64,000 nt of DNA from a bacterium BMS3Bbin08 (GTDB taxonomy: Bacteria > Nitrospirota > Thermodesulfovibrionia > UBA6902 > BMS3Bbin08), in the NCBI GenBank assembly GCA_002897775.1, contig BDTR01000053.1, forward strand, positions 124,001 through 188,000, in the 5' to 3' direction. The notes under the pieces are model-generated. The model ran no database searches, was not told the DNA's origin, and saw nothing but the letters and a program-made list of their open reading frames with translations. The position numbers and the translations under genes are program-made. Below are positions 18,201 through 26,045 of the stretch, in pieces; position 1 is the stretch's first letter, and each line of letters starts with the position of its first letter.

Positions 18201-18318
18201 CGGATATTGAGTCTTTCAGGGCGCTTTTGGCAGAGATATAAAAACTGGACGTTCCAACAAATGTAAGTACCAGCGCTGTTATAAGAAAAGAAAAACTTAT
18301 TTTATTTGCTATCTTCAT
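15265..18318 (-). CDS. Membrane-bound dCache-HAMP-PAS-PAS-PAS histidine kinase
   Basis: 1017 residues. A membrane helix (about 8-28) is followed by a large extracytoplasmic double-Cache-like sensor (30-280, including GRFSGFLSAEIDLG), a second helix (about 290-312), HAMP and a coiled coil. Three PAS domains follow, then HisKA (ISHELNQPLTG) and HATPase (GDTGGGVPEKD, GMGLGLSIV). The first PAS carries a Cys/His cluster, RCYKVTHGEEKPCEGKHACP. The sensor module should bind a small extracellular ligand. The tail APLDSAPAVLC is supplied by the hairpin element at 15221-15299. Confidence 0.93.
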   Translation of the reverse strand: MKIANKISFSFLITALVLTFVGTSSFYISAKSALKDSISAHLQTTAQSRAHHIETFLEEHKGHMQMLSELELTQDLFSPGQQMESLNGLLKKLHEHAKTKYINTLFAISPEGTIIASSSKGDTGKDGSVHVDIARTGEDIHVTDVRIAGNNKGVIDISALIRARKTGRFSGFLSAEIDLGKLDEITTDRTGLGKTGEIYLVNKDGFMITPSRFQKNTFLKQKVDSWNFKTARINRGKNLTDEIKAAIFPDYRGVKVLGTYQYIPQMDWVLLAEIEESEAFAPMKRLKAIFVILMLFIPLTAWLTGAFVAKKITRPVHELHKGTEIIGMGNLEYKVGTQAKDEIGQLSRAFNEMTRKLQEKTTSIDNLNREVTERIAKEEEITRQKQFIEKVINGLNDPFYVINRDHTVVLANEAAIKRGITKGTRCYKVTHGEEKPCEGKHACPMREVLRTRRPVTLEHVHYDNKGGPRIMEVHGDPIFDKNGDVVQMIEYSIDITERKQMEEKLKESEEKYRTQFNEALDGMVIADASTGVILDCNPAAAKLVGRERAELIGQHQKILHPPEENNGQYSLTFKEHLKGKEGESLDAKVITKDGKLKDVSIKANLLEIGGRKFLHGIFRDITERKKAEQKIKRSETSLAEAQQIAHIGNWDWDIVHNELRWSDEIYRIFGLVPRQVRATYEAFLNSIHPDDRENVRQAVNNALYKKATYSIEHHVVQQDGTERVVQEQGKVIFDGNGKPVRMMGTVQDITERKRTDRELHDAYKKIKEAQEQLIQAGKMAAMGQLAAGISHELNQPLTGVKGFAQTVLMDLEENSPFKRDMEKIVEQADRMDNIIRHIRFFARKSEFRMKELNVNEPIEDSLTLLSEQLKIHNIRVKKSLTEGLPMILGDPNQLEQVFLNFVTNARDAIDGLKNPDGGEIIIKTFPSDDRQNVEIVFGDTGGGVPEKDQEHIFNPFFTTKSPNGGMGLGLSIVYRIIEDHKGTITVDNQPGKGVTFKITLPVYKEVAPLDSAPAVLC

Positions 18319-18355
18319 TTGTGTTTATCCCATCTGCGATTCTCTTCTCTTTTTG

Positions 18356-18434
18356 TCTCGTCCTTCGTCCTTCGTCCCTCATCCATCGTCCTTCGTCTTT
18401 TCCTTCTATCTACTCTCTACCCTCTACTTGCCTG
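18356..18434. repeat. Degenerate 7-bp-periodic repeats
   Basis: Heptamers CTCGTCC TTCGTCC TTCGTCC CTCATCC ATCGTCC ... CTCTCTA CTTGCCT, running directly into the hairpin element at 18435. The same heptad-plus-hairpin arrangement occurs at 13070-13213, so the two were probably copied as a unit. Confidence 0.8.
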
Positions 18435-18513
18435 CCCCGTTGTCCAGATTCGTTTTATAACTCCCGCGTCCAGTTTTGCTAACACAAAACTGCGGGTGCA
18501 GAATTTAACGGGG
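18435..18513. repeat. CCCCGTT-family hairpin element, 79 bp
   Basis: Third near-identical copy; one outer-arm base differs (GAATTT for GAATCT), which changes Asp to Asn in the encoded tail of the kinase at 18479. Confidence 0.9.
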
Positions 18514-19660
18514 CTACTTCTTTATAAACCGGCAGGAAGATCCTGAACATGGTTCCCCTGCCGGTCCGGCTTTTAACCTCTATTCTGCCTTTATGGTTCT
18601 CAATGATCCGGTACACTATCGATAACCCGAGCCCCATACCCCCGTCCGGTGACTTTGTCGTGAAAAAAGGATTGAATATGTGCTCCAGCGCCTTTTCTGA
18701 TATGCCGCACCCTGTGTCTTCAAATGTCAATTCAATGTGTTTTCTGTCTCCGCTGGTCCCGCTTTTTATCTTTATCTCTCCGCCTTCGGGCCTCTGCAGA
18801 ATGTCAATGGCGTCCCTTGCATTGGTTATCAGATTAAGAAACACCTGTTCAAGCTGGTTCGGGTCGCCCAGTACTCCTGGAAGATCTCCGGAAAGAGACT
18901 TTTTAACCCGTATATTATGGACCTTTAACTGCTCGCTCAGCAGCATCAGGGCGTCATTGACAGGACCGTTCATATCCATTTCCCGCAGGTGAAAATCAGA
19001 TTTTCTCGCGAAAAACCGGACATGCCGGATTATTCTGTCCATTCTGTCGGCCTGCTCCACTATCTTGTTCAGGTCATCTCTTAAAGGGCTGTTTGCTTCC
19101 AGGTCCATAAGCGCTGTCTGGGCAAAGCCCTTGATGCCTGTCAGGGGCTGGTTGAGTTCATGTGATATGCCGGCGGCAAGCTGGCCCATTGCCGCCATCT
19201 TGCCCGCCTGGATAAGCTGTTCCTGGGCCGTCTTGAGTTTTTGATAGGCGCCATGAAGTTCCCTCTCGGCATTCTTGCGCTCAATAGCATAGTGTATGGC
19301 GCGTATCAGCAGACCGCTGTCTATCCGCCCCTTAACCAGATAGTCCTGGGCGCCTTCATGCACGGCCCTTATTGCCATTGATTCATCATCCTGACCGCTC
19401 AGGATGACTATCGGCACACCCGGCGCGCGGGAATACAGGCGGTTGAAAGTCTCAAGCCCGTGACTGTCCGGCAGGGAAAGGTCAAGAAGAACAATATCAA
19501 TATCATCCGGGAATAATGATCTTAATCCTTTTGACAGGCTGTTGACCCGCTTCAGACTAAAAATATGACTTCCCGGACTATCAAGCATTTCCCCTATCAA
19601 CCGGGCGTCACCGGAGTTGTCTTCAACAAGAAGCACCTTGATCGGTTTAATGTTTTCCAT
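18479..19660 (-). CDS. REC-HisKA-HATPase kinase
   Basis: 393 residues from the ATG of MENIKPIKVLLVEDN; the longer frame upstream only translates a repeat and is rejected. The N-terminal receiver has Asp in IVLLDLSLPDSHG and Lys in YLVKGRI. A coiled coil, HisKA (ISHELNQPLTG) and HATPase (DTGCGISEKALE, GMGLGLSIV) follow. There is no sensor domain, so its input must be phosphotransfer to the receiver. The receiver resembles that of the kinase at 22414. The C-terminal APLNSAPAVLC comes from the hairpin element. Confidence 0.9.
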   Translation of the reverse strand: MENIKPIKVLLVEDNSGDARLIGEMLDSPGSHIFSLKRVNSLSKGLRSLFPDDIDIVLLDLSLPDSHGLETFNRLYSRAPGVPIVILSGQDDESMAIRAVHEGAQDYLVKGRIDSGLLIRAIHYAIERKNAERELHGAYQKLKTAQEQLIQAGKMAAMGQLAAGISHELNQPLTGIKGFAQTALMDLEANSPLRDDLNKIVEQADRMDRIIRHVRFFARKSDFHLREMDMNGPVNDALMLLSEQLKVHNIRVKKSLSGDLPGVLGDPNQLEQVFLNLITNARDAIDILQRPEGGEIKIKSGTSGDRKHIELTFEDTGCGISEKALEHIFNPFFTTKSPDGGMGLGLSIVYRIIENHKGRIEVKSRTGRGTMFRIFLPVYKEVAPLNSAPAVLC

Positions 19661-19689
19661 CTTTTTCCCTCTACAGGCGACTGTAGTAT

Positions 19690-19718
19690 CCTCCATTCCC
19701 CATGTGGAAACGTGGGGT
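19690..19718. repeat. Short hairpin repeat, copy 3
   Basis: CTCCATTCCCCATGTGGAAACG then TGGGG, in the same context as 10333 and 11893: it follows TCTACAGGC and precedes a minus-strand gene start (19660). Confidence 0.55.
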
Positions 19719-19720
19719 AT

Positions 19721-19808
19721 CCCGTTATACGGGATTGTCCAGATTCTTTTAATAACTCCCACGTCCAGTTTTGCTAACACAAAACTGTGGGTGCAGAATC
19801 TAACGGGG
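19721..19808. repeat. CCCCGTT-family hairpin element with compensating changes
   Basis: Copy with a short extra hairpin at the left end (CCCGTTATACGGG). The inner stem has CCCA pairing with TGGG where other copies have CCCG with CGGG, so the paired positions covary. It lies between the KaiB-like gene and the kinase start. Confidence 0.85.
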
Positions 19809-19868
19809 CACGGTCTTTAGTTATCTTTTACGATTCTCCATTCTCAATTCTCTGTTCACGATTTACAG
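19809..19868. repeat. Heptad repeat, duplicated at 25292-25351
   Basis: Reads TTTACGA TTCTCCA TTCTCAA TTCTCTG TTCACGA. The hairpin element before it and this run recur together at 25204-25351 with only scattered differences, so the pair moved as one block. Confidence 0.75.
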
Positions 19869-19870
19869 GG

Positions 19871-20146
19871 CTACCTCTTTTCTATCCCTAGCCCTGACAG
19901 AACCTTCTCCCTGTCAGACAGGTCTCCTATGATCCTGCGCCCGGGTTTCGGCGATTCCTTGATCAGTGTCGGTGTGATCATGATATCGACCTTATCCGCC
20001 AGCTCCTGATGATCAAGGACATCTATAATGGCTATATCATGCGCGGGCAATTCCTCGCAAAGGGCCGTCAGGTCTCTGATAGCTGAATCAGACCTCAATG
20101 TTTTTCCCGATATATACAATTTAAGAACGATCTTCTCCACAAACAT
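19871..20146 (-). CDS. KaiB-like thioredoxin-fold protein
   Basis: 91 residues with the KaiB signature: LKLYISGKT at the N-terminus, IIDVLDHQELADK in the middle, TPTLIKESPKPGRRIIGDLS and a final REKVLSGLGI. In cyanobacteria KaiB binds KaiC and SasA to run the clock. Outside them KaiB homologues are linked to stress responses or to KaiC-like signalling. No KaiC or KaiA is in this window; neighbours are histidine kinases and a PilB-type ATPase. It may act as a fold-switching partner for one of these kinases (inference). Confidence 0.85.
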   Translation of the reverse strand: MFVEKIVLKLYISGKTLRSDSAIRDLTALCEELPAHDIAIIDVLDHQELADKVDIMITPTLIKESPKPGRRIIGDLSDREKVLSGLGIEKR

Positions 20147-20206
20147 ATCCCCCTTTTATATCCGTTAATGAATGTCAGATGTCCTTAAGTAACAGCGACA
20201 AAAAAC

Positions 20207-21940
20207 TCATTCCTCTGTTGCCCTCCGCACTTCATCGATCGTGGTAATTCCTTTAAGCGCTTTCCGCAGTCCATCCTCGAACATGGACCTCATTCCCTGC
20301 GACCTGGCCATCTTAATTATTTCATTCTCAGAGGACTTCCCGTCTATCAGTTTCCTGACCTCCCTGCTGATGACCAGTATCTCATAAATACCTATCCTTC
20401 CCTTGTATCCGATGCCATTGCAATAGTCACAGCCTTCCGACCTGTAATACTTTGCGTCAGCAGGGAGGTCCAGTTCCTTTAAAAGGCCGCTGTCCGGTCC
20501 ATACTGCTTTTTGCATCTTGGACATACTCTCCTGATAAGGCGCTGAGCCATTGAACAATTCAGCACTGATGCAATTAAACCCGGATCGATCCCTATGTCC
20601 ATAAGCCTTATTATTGTTCCGGCGGCGTCATTCGTATGAAGAGTGCTGATAACCAGGTGCCCTGTTAACGCGGACCTTACTGATATCTCCGCGGTTTCAT
20701 GGTCCCTTATCTCGCCGACGTAGATAATATCCGGGTCCTGGCGCAGTATGGACCTTAAAGCCGAAGCAAAGGTCACGCCCACTTTGGGGTCTACCTGTCC
20801 CTGGACCAGCCCTTCGATCTCATACTCGACCGGGTCCTCAATAGTTATGATGTTCCTGCTCTCTTTTTGCATGGTATTAATGGCCGAATAGATCGTGGTG
20901 GTCTTCCCGCTTCCGGTCGGGCCTGTGATAAGAATTATCCCTTTTTTTGCCTTGACCATTTTCCCGAAGGAATCCAGGTCCCTGCCGGACATGCCGAGCT
21001 CGGAAAGCGCGGGAACGCCTTTGTTCTTGTCCAGGAGCCTTAAAACAATATTCTCTCCAAACATGGAAGGAAAGTTGGATGTCCGGACATCGATACGTTT
21101 GTCCCTTATATTAAGGCTCATCCTTCCGTCCTGCGGTACCCTTCTCAGGGATATATCCATTGCTGACATGATCTTTATCCTGGAAGTGATCGGCGCGATA
21201 AATCTGGCCGGTATTTTGTGCCTGTCGTAAAGCAGTCCGTCAATGCGAAAACGCACAGCCATAAAATTTCTCCTGGGTTCCAGGTGGATGTCGCTTACAC
21301 CCTCCAGTATCGCCTGGGCGATAAAGCTGTTGACAAGCTGCACCACCGGCGGCTCGGATGCCTCCTTTTTAAGGCGTATCTCGGCCACGCCGGTATATTT
21401 CGGCTGTTTTTCCCGCTCTGTTTCCTGAAGTTCTTTCGCGAGCTGCTCGATAAGCTCCTTTCTTGTATTTCCGACGCCGTACCATTGATCAATGGCAACG
21501 CCTATGCCCTCAGCGGCAGCAATGACAGGCTCGATCTTCCGATTCGCGACCGCGGATATTTCATCAAGCGCGATAATATCCATTGGATCGGATACAGCTA
21601 CGGTCAGGATATTTTCTATGATAAAAAGAGGTATAACGTTATAGCGGCGCGCGATCTTTTCAGGTATGTAATCCAGCGTTTCGCGGTCTATGGTGTAATC
21701 AGTTATATTCACGTAAGGGATGTGAAATTTTTCTCCTAAAAAACTTATGATCTTTTCTTTTGTCAAAAGGCCCATTTCAACAAGGACATTGATTAAAGGC
21801 TTGTTTTTTTGCTGAGCAATATCCTCCGCGGCCCTGAGCTTCTCCGCGGTGATCAGGTTATCAATAACCATGGCCTGTTTAAACCTGTCAAGAGTCCTGC
21901 TGTTAACAATATCTCCCTTAGTTGTTATAGGGCTGCACAT
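20207..21940 (-). CDS. PilB/GspE-family secretion or pilus ATPase
   Basis: 577 residues. The N-terminal T2SSE_N-type domain (about 20-160) is followed by the ATPase with Walker A GPTGSGKTTT, Asp box ITIEDPVEYEIEG, Walker B DPDIIYVGEIRD and His box TGHLVISTLHTNDA, and a four-Cys zinc motif CPRCKKQY...CDYCNG. It is of the extension or secretion class (PilB/GspE), not the retraction class. The ribosome site GGGAGG is nine bases before the ATG; an out-of-frame seven-codon reading also starts there. No pilin, platform or secretin genes are nearby. The neighbouring receiver and kinase suggest regulated pili or secretion (inference). Confidence 0.92.
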   Translation of the reverse strand: MCSPITTKGDIVNSRTLDRFKQAMVIDNLITAEKLRAAEDIAQQKNKPLINVLVEMGLLTKEKIISFLGEKFHIPYVNITDYTIDRETLDYIPEKIARRYNVIPLFIIENILTVAVSDPMDIIALDEISAVANRKIEPVIAAAEGIGVAIDQWYGVGNTRKELIEQLAKELQETEREKQPKYTGVAEIRLKKEASEPPVVQLVNSFIAQAILEGVSDIHLEPRRNFMAVRFRIDGLLYDRHKIPARFIAPITSRIKIMSAMDISLRRVPQDGRMSLNIRDKRIDVRTSNFPSMFGENIVLRLLDKNKGVPALSELGMSGRDLDSFGKMVKAKKGIILITGPTGSGKTTTIYSAINTMQKESRNIITIEDPVEYEIEGLVQGQVDPKVGVTFASALRSILRQDPDIIYVGEIRDHETAEISVRSALTGHLVISTLHTNDAAGTIIRLMDIGIDPGLIASVLNCSMAQRLIRRVCPRCKKQYGPDSGLLKELDLPADAKYYRSEGCDYCNGIGYKGRIGIYEILVISREVRKLIDGKSSENEIIKMARSQGMRSMFEDGLRKALKGITTIDEVRRATEE

Positions 21941-22009
21941 AAGGTCATACCTCCCTTTGATTTATCATCTTGCCCGGCGCCGTATACCGCGGACATCCAT
22001 CAACCGGGC

Positions 22010-22405
22010 TTACCTGTCCGCTGCTTTCTGCGCGCGGTCACCGAGATGCTTCATGACCAGCTCAACAAGCGATTCCATGTCAAAAGGTTTTGTAACATAC
22101 TCATCCGCTCCGGTCTCTTTCCCCAGTTTTACATCCTTTAACTGAGTTCTGGCTGTAAGCATTATGATCGGAGTATTCCTGTAATTCTCGTCAAATTTGA
22201 GCATCCTGGCTATCTTATAACCGTTTATTTTAGGAAGCATAACATCCAGCAGGATCAGGTCAGGCTTTTCCCTTTTCGCTTTCATTAGAGCGTCCTCTCC
22301 GTCAAACGCTGTAAGACAGACAATATCTTCGATCTCAAGCCTGAATTTAATGGATTCCACTATATCAGGCTCGTCATCCACAATTAACACTCTTGGCTTT
22401 TCCAT
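22010..22405 (-). CDS. Single-domain response regulator
   Basis: 131-residue receiver: VLIVDDEPDIVES, phospho-acceptor in LILLDVMLPKING, Thr in IIMLTARTQ, Lys in YVTKPFDME. A perfect ribosome site AGGAGG lies four bases before the ATG, just after the stop of the upstream kinase (8-base gap). It is the likely target of that kinase and lies upstream of the PilB-type ATPase. Confidence 0.93.
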   Translation of the reverse strand: MEKPRVLIVDDEPDIVESIKFRLEIEDIVCLTAFDGEDALMKAKREKPDLILLDVMLPKINGYKIARMLKFDENYRNTPIIMLTARTQLKDVKLGKETGADEYVTKPFDMESLVELVMKHLGDRAQKAADR

Positions 22406-22413
22406 GTGACCTC

Positions 22414-25158
22414 CTATGTTTTCACGGCGCTGTTATGGATCTTTTTGAAGAGTTCCCCTGCTTTGGCGCCGTCATCCGGGTAACAGACAGGCCCGAGCAC
22501 AGCCGGAAACGCTCCCCCGCTGACCGGGTTTTGCATGAACATCTGTACTATTCTCTCTTTTATGTCCTCCGCGTCTTTTTTCGAGGTCCCTATCAACGCT
22601 ATTATCAGGAGGTCAAAATCCGGGTGATAGATAATACGGTCAGAGGAGCGCGTAATAACTTTGCGTATGATCTCTACTATCTGATTCGCGTGCCAGATAC
22701 CCGGACCTCCCGGGCTTTTCGCTCCGGTCATTCCGTCCTGCCCGGGCTTTACGCCAATCAGAGAGAACGCCGGATTCCCCATTAACTGCTGGATCTCCTT
22801 TTCGAACACCTCTGTTTCAGGCGGCTTTTGAGAAAAGACAGGAAGCGTAAAGAAAAAACTGCTTCCTTTATTTACCTGGCTGGTCACCGAGATCTCCCCG
22901 CCGTGCGCTTCGACCATCTGCTTTACAATAGCAAGGCCAAGGCCTGAACCCTGTGTCTTTCGCGACAGGGAATCCTCGACCTGATAGAACTGGTCAAATA
23001 TATGCCTCTGATCATCCGCAGGAATGCCGACCCCGGTGTCTTTGACCTTAACACCGACTTTATCCCCCATGTTCTCGGCGGACACGGTTATCTGTCCTTT
23101 TTCAGGCGTAAATTTCAGGGCATTGTCCATGAGATTGAACAGGACCTGTTCGATCCTGTCGGAATCCGCGCGGACAGCGGGAAGGTCCTCGGGAAGATCC
23201 GTTCCAAGCTGTACAGACCTCTCACTGGCGCGCGGCTTGAATGTTTCAACCGCGTACTGCATGAGGTGCTTTATATCAACCCCTGAGAACCTGAGCTCTA
23301 TTTTGCCGGCCTCCAGCCTGGAAAGATCAAGAAGGTCATTGATCAATCTGGCCAGCCTGTCTATATTACGCTCCGCCATGGACATAAAACGCTTTTGCGT
23401 GTCATTAAGCGCGCCTGTTTTCCCGGTTATCATGAGCTGGATAGCGTTTTTTATGGAAGTAAGAGGCGTCCTCAGATCATGCGAAACAACGGAAACGAAC
23501 TCAGACTTCATCTGGTTAAGTTTGTGGAGCCTTCTGTTCACTTCTTTCAGTGTGTCCTCTGCCATCTTGATGGTAGTGATATCAAAAAAAGATATTAAAA
23601 AATTTTTTTTGCCTTCCCAGCTGGTCTCGACCACATACATCTCCGCGATACCCTTTTCACAGCTACCGCGGATTATGTCGACCTCGGCTTTGCCCTCTGA
23701 AACCGGGAACCCGAACTCACTGCCTACAAGATCATCCGCTTTTCTGCCGAAAAGATCTTCCGCGGAATTATTAACAAAATCAACTGTCCCTTCACTGTTT
23801 ACGATCACTACGCCGCCGGGGCTTTTCTGTACAATGGACATGAAGTTGTCCTTGCTTTCTTCCAGTTCCTTCATCAGTTTTTTACGTTCAGTGATATCCT
23901 TGGAAATGTGAACACACCCTTTAAGCTTGCCGTTATCGTCCAGGATGGGAGATGTAGTGACCAGGAGAGGTACGCCGATATTCGGGTCATCCACCTCTTC
24001 TGTATGCGGTTTCATGTCAGACTTTGTGTCTTCAAATGGACAATTATTCCACGGCGCGTCCTGATTATGGAGCAATTTATAGCATTTTTTACCTATAAGG
24101 TCCTCAGGTCTTGACTTCATTGCCTCGGCAAAGGACCTGTTCACTTTAGTTATGGTGTTATTCTCATCCTGAATAAATATCAGGTCAGCTATGCTGTCAA
24201 AGGTTTTACTCCATTTTTCAGAGGCGTTAAACAGCTCTTTTTCCAGTTTTTTTCGTTCTATTACCCCTGCGAGGGTAGTAGCCACTGCGGTCAAAAATTC
24301 TTCTTCCTCCTGACTGCGGGCATGACCCTCTTTTGAATACAGATTAATTAATCCCACCACCTTGTCCTTGGACATGACAGGGACACAGTAATGACCATGA
24401 GGGGCGATACCATCAAACCTGTTCTCATGGCGCTCATCAATACAGTCTGAAAATTCTATTTTTCCTGACAACGCGGCGCGGCCGCAAAGACACCTGCCGA
24501 ACGGGACCCTGGCGCATAAATTCAGTAACGGTTCTGCCAGTCCTATTTGCGCTTTGAGCACCAGCACTTCAGGTTCATCTTCAACCAGAAAAATAGCGCC
24601 CTTTGGCTCAAGGGTAAGCCAGGGGAAAGGGGCATAAATTATCAGATCTATTACCTGCTTCAGGATCTCCGGAAGGGGAATGTCCTGAAACGGCAGATGC
24701 AGTATTTTATTAAGGATGTCCTGGATCTGAGAGTTTCTCTGTATCTTTTCTTCCGCCTGCTTACGCTCAATGGCGTAACGTACAGCGCGCGCCAGCAGGC
24801 CGCTTTCAACCTGTCCTTTGACCAGATAGTCCTGGGCGCCGGCCTTCACTGCCCTGATCGCGAACTCCTCGTCAGCCAGGCCGCTCAGGATAACGATCGG
24901 AACCATTGGGGCCCGGTTGCGCATACTGGTGAAGGTCTTGATCCCCTGGCTGTCCGGCAGGGAAAGGTCAAGAAGAACGATGTCCACATCGCCTGTTAAC
25001 AAGTGTTCCGTCCCTTCTGAAAGACTGCCCGCCCACTTTAGCTCAAATTTTTCGTTTTTTATCTCGTTGAGCATTTCCTTTAACAGACGCGCGTCTCCGG
25101 GATTGTCCTCAACAAGAAGGATATTAATGGGCCTGACAACTGCTTTAGTCTCTTTCAT
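22414..25158 (-). CDS. Hybrid kinase REC-GAF-PAS-PAS-HisKA-HATPase with degenerate GGDEF-like tail
   Basis: 914 residues. Domains in order: receiver (about 10-130, Asp in IVLLDLSLPDSQG), GAF (about 170-330, with CARVPFGRCLCGRAA), PAS with Cys cluster KKCYKLLHNQDAPWNNCP, a second PAS, HisKA (FVSVVSHDLRTPLTS) and HATPase (DTGVGIPADDQ, GSGLGLAIV). About 130 further residues look like a diguanylate-cyclase fold in which the GGDEF loop is replaced by YHPDFD, so it should be catalytically dead. Soluble. Probably cotranscribed with the receiver at 22010. Confidence 0.88.
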   Translation of the reverse strand: MKETKAVVRPINILLVEDNPGDARLLKEMLNEIKNEKFELKWAGSLSEGTEHLLTGDVDIVLLDLSLPDSQGIKTFTSMRNRAPMVPIVILSGLADEEFAIRAVKAGAQDYLVKGQVESGLLARAVRYAIERKQAEEKIQRNSQIQDILNKILHLPFQDIPLPEILKQVIDLIIYAPFPWLTLEPKGAIFLVEDEPEVLVLKAQIGLAEPLLNLCARVPFGRCLCGRAALSGKIEFSDCIDERHENRFDGIAPHGHYCVPVMSKDKVVGLINLYSKEGHARSQEEEEFLTAVATTLAGVIERKKLEKELFNASEKWSKTFDSIADLIFIQDENNTITKVNRSFAEAMKSRPEDLIGKKCYKLLHNQDAPWNNCPFEDTKSDMKPHTEEVDDPNIGVPLLVTTSPILDDNGKLKGCVHISKDITERKKLMKELEESKDNFMSIVQKSPGGVVIVNSEGTVDFVNNSAEDLFGRKADDLVGSEFGFPVSEGKAEVDIIRGSCEKGIAEMYVVETSWEGKKNFLISFFDITTIKMAEDTLKEVNRRLHKLNQMKSEFVSVVSHDLRTPLTSIKNAIQLMITGKTGALNDTQKRFMSMAERNIDRLARLINDLLDLSRLEAGKIELRFSGVDIKHLMQYAVETFKPRASERSVQLGTDLPEDLPAVRADSDRIEQVLFNLMDNALKFTPEKGQITVSAENMGDKVGVKVKDTGVGIPADDQRHIFDQFYQVEDSLSRKTQGSGLGLAIVKQMVEAHGGEISVTSQVNKGSSFFFTLPVFSQKPPETEVFEKEIQQLMGNPAFSLIGVKPGQDGMTGAKSPGGPGIWHANQIVEIIRKVITRSSDRIIYHPDFDLLIIALIGTSKKDAEDIKERIVQMFMQNPVSGGAFPAVLGPVCYPDDGAKAGELFKKIHNSAVKT

Positions 25159-25203
25159 GCCTTCCTCTTATCCATCAGCAATTTGCTATTTACCCCTGCC
25201 TGT

Positions 25204-25291
25204 CCCGTAGTTCGGGATTGTCCAGATTCGTTTTATAACTCCCGCGTCTGGTTTTGCTAACACAAAACCGCGGGTGCAGAATCTAACGGGG
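25204..25291. repeat. CCCCGTT-family hairpin element with compensating changes
   Basis: Inner stem CTGGTTTTG/CAAAACCG: the A-T pair of other copies is replaced by G-C on both arms. It begins with a small extra hairpin (CCCGTAGTTCGGG), as in the copy at 19721. Confidence 0.85.
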
Positions 25292-25351
25292 CACTGTCTT
25301 TAGTTATCTTTTACGATTCTCCATTCTCAATTCTCTGTTCACGATTTACGG
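25292..25351. repeat. Heptad repeat, second copy of 19809-19868
   Basis: TTTACGA TTCTCCA TTCTCAA TTCTCTG TTCACGA run directly after the hairpin element; it abuts the 3' end of the regulator gene at 25346. Confidence 0.75.
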
Positions 25352-25795
25352 GGCTTCCTTTAAAGGAAGCTTCACTATCGTAAACCAGAAGTTTTCAATT
25401 GATTTCACTACCTTAATGAACTGCTCAAGGTCAACCGGCTTTGTGATGTAACAGTTCGCGTGATATTCATAAGTCTTCAGAACATCCTGCTCCGCGTCCG
25501 ACGTTGTCAGAATAACTACAGGGATGTTCTTCAGTGCGGGATCGTTTTTTACTTCAGCCAGTACTTCCCGGCCGTCCTTTCTGGGCAGGTTCAGATCAAG
25601 AAGTATAATGTCCGGATAAGGCGCTTCGGAGTATGCACCCTGCCTGCGCAGGAACTCCATAGCTTTCTCACCGTCCTCAACCACATGCAGACGGTGATAC
25701 AGCTTACCCTCATTCAAACCTTCCTTTACCAGGCGTACATCGCCTGCATTGTCTTCGACAAGCAGTATATTAAACGGTCTCATATTCTCTCGCAT
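25346..25795 (-). CDS. Rcp1-type response regulator
   Basis: 149-residue receiver of the Rcp1 (phytochrome-partner) type: [19 protein letters not shown], phospho-acceptor in [16 protein letters not shown], Thr/Ser in [10 protein letters not shown], Lys in [11 protein letters not shown]. The ribosome site AAGGAG lies seven bases before the ATG at 25793-25795. It follows the phytochrome-like kinase at 25982 and is its probable partner. It is a close paralogue of the regulator at 29851. Confidence 0.93.
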   Translation of the reverse strand: MRENMRPFNILLVEDNAGDVRLVKEGLNEGKLYHRLHVVEDGEKAMEFLRRQGAYSEAPYPDIILLDLNLPRKDGREVLAEVKNDPALKNIPVVILTTSDAEQDVLKTYEYHANCYITKPVDLEQFIKVVKSIENFWFTIVKLPLKEAP

Positions 25796-25969
25796 AACTT
25801 TACTCCTTTACAGGTTCCCACATGCAGTATCCCCCTTTACCCCTGCCTGTCCCGTAGTGCGGGATGGTCCTGATCCTTCAGGATTTTTCCGCCCCGGTCG
25901 AAAACTCGCCATGGAGAGCGGATCAGACGAGTCTGAACAGAGCTAACATTTGCTATACGTGATGCGTTT

Positions 25970-26045
25970 CTTCTTTGCTCTCTACTTTCTTCTCTCGTCC
26001 TTCCTCCCTCCTCCCCTGCCGGCAGGCAGGCTCGTCCTTCTTTCT
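25970..26045. repeat. Pyrimidine-rich heptad repeat at a kinase 3' end
   Basis: CTCTCTA CTTTCTT CTCTCGT CCTTCCT CCCTCCT, followed by the CTGCCGGCAGGCAGG palindrome. It is partly translated as the last 20 or so residues of the kinase at 25982. Confidence 0.6.

Noticed and set aside
19661..19780. Upstream extension of the REC-kinase at 18479
   Set aside because: It would translate a hairpin repeat; the ATG at 19658-19660 begins the receiver directly.
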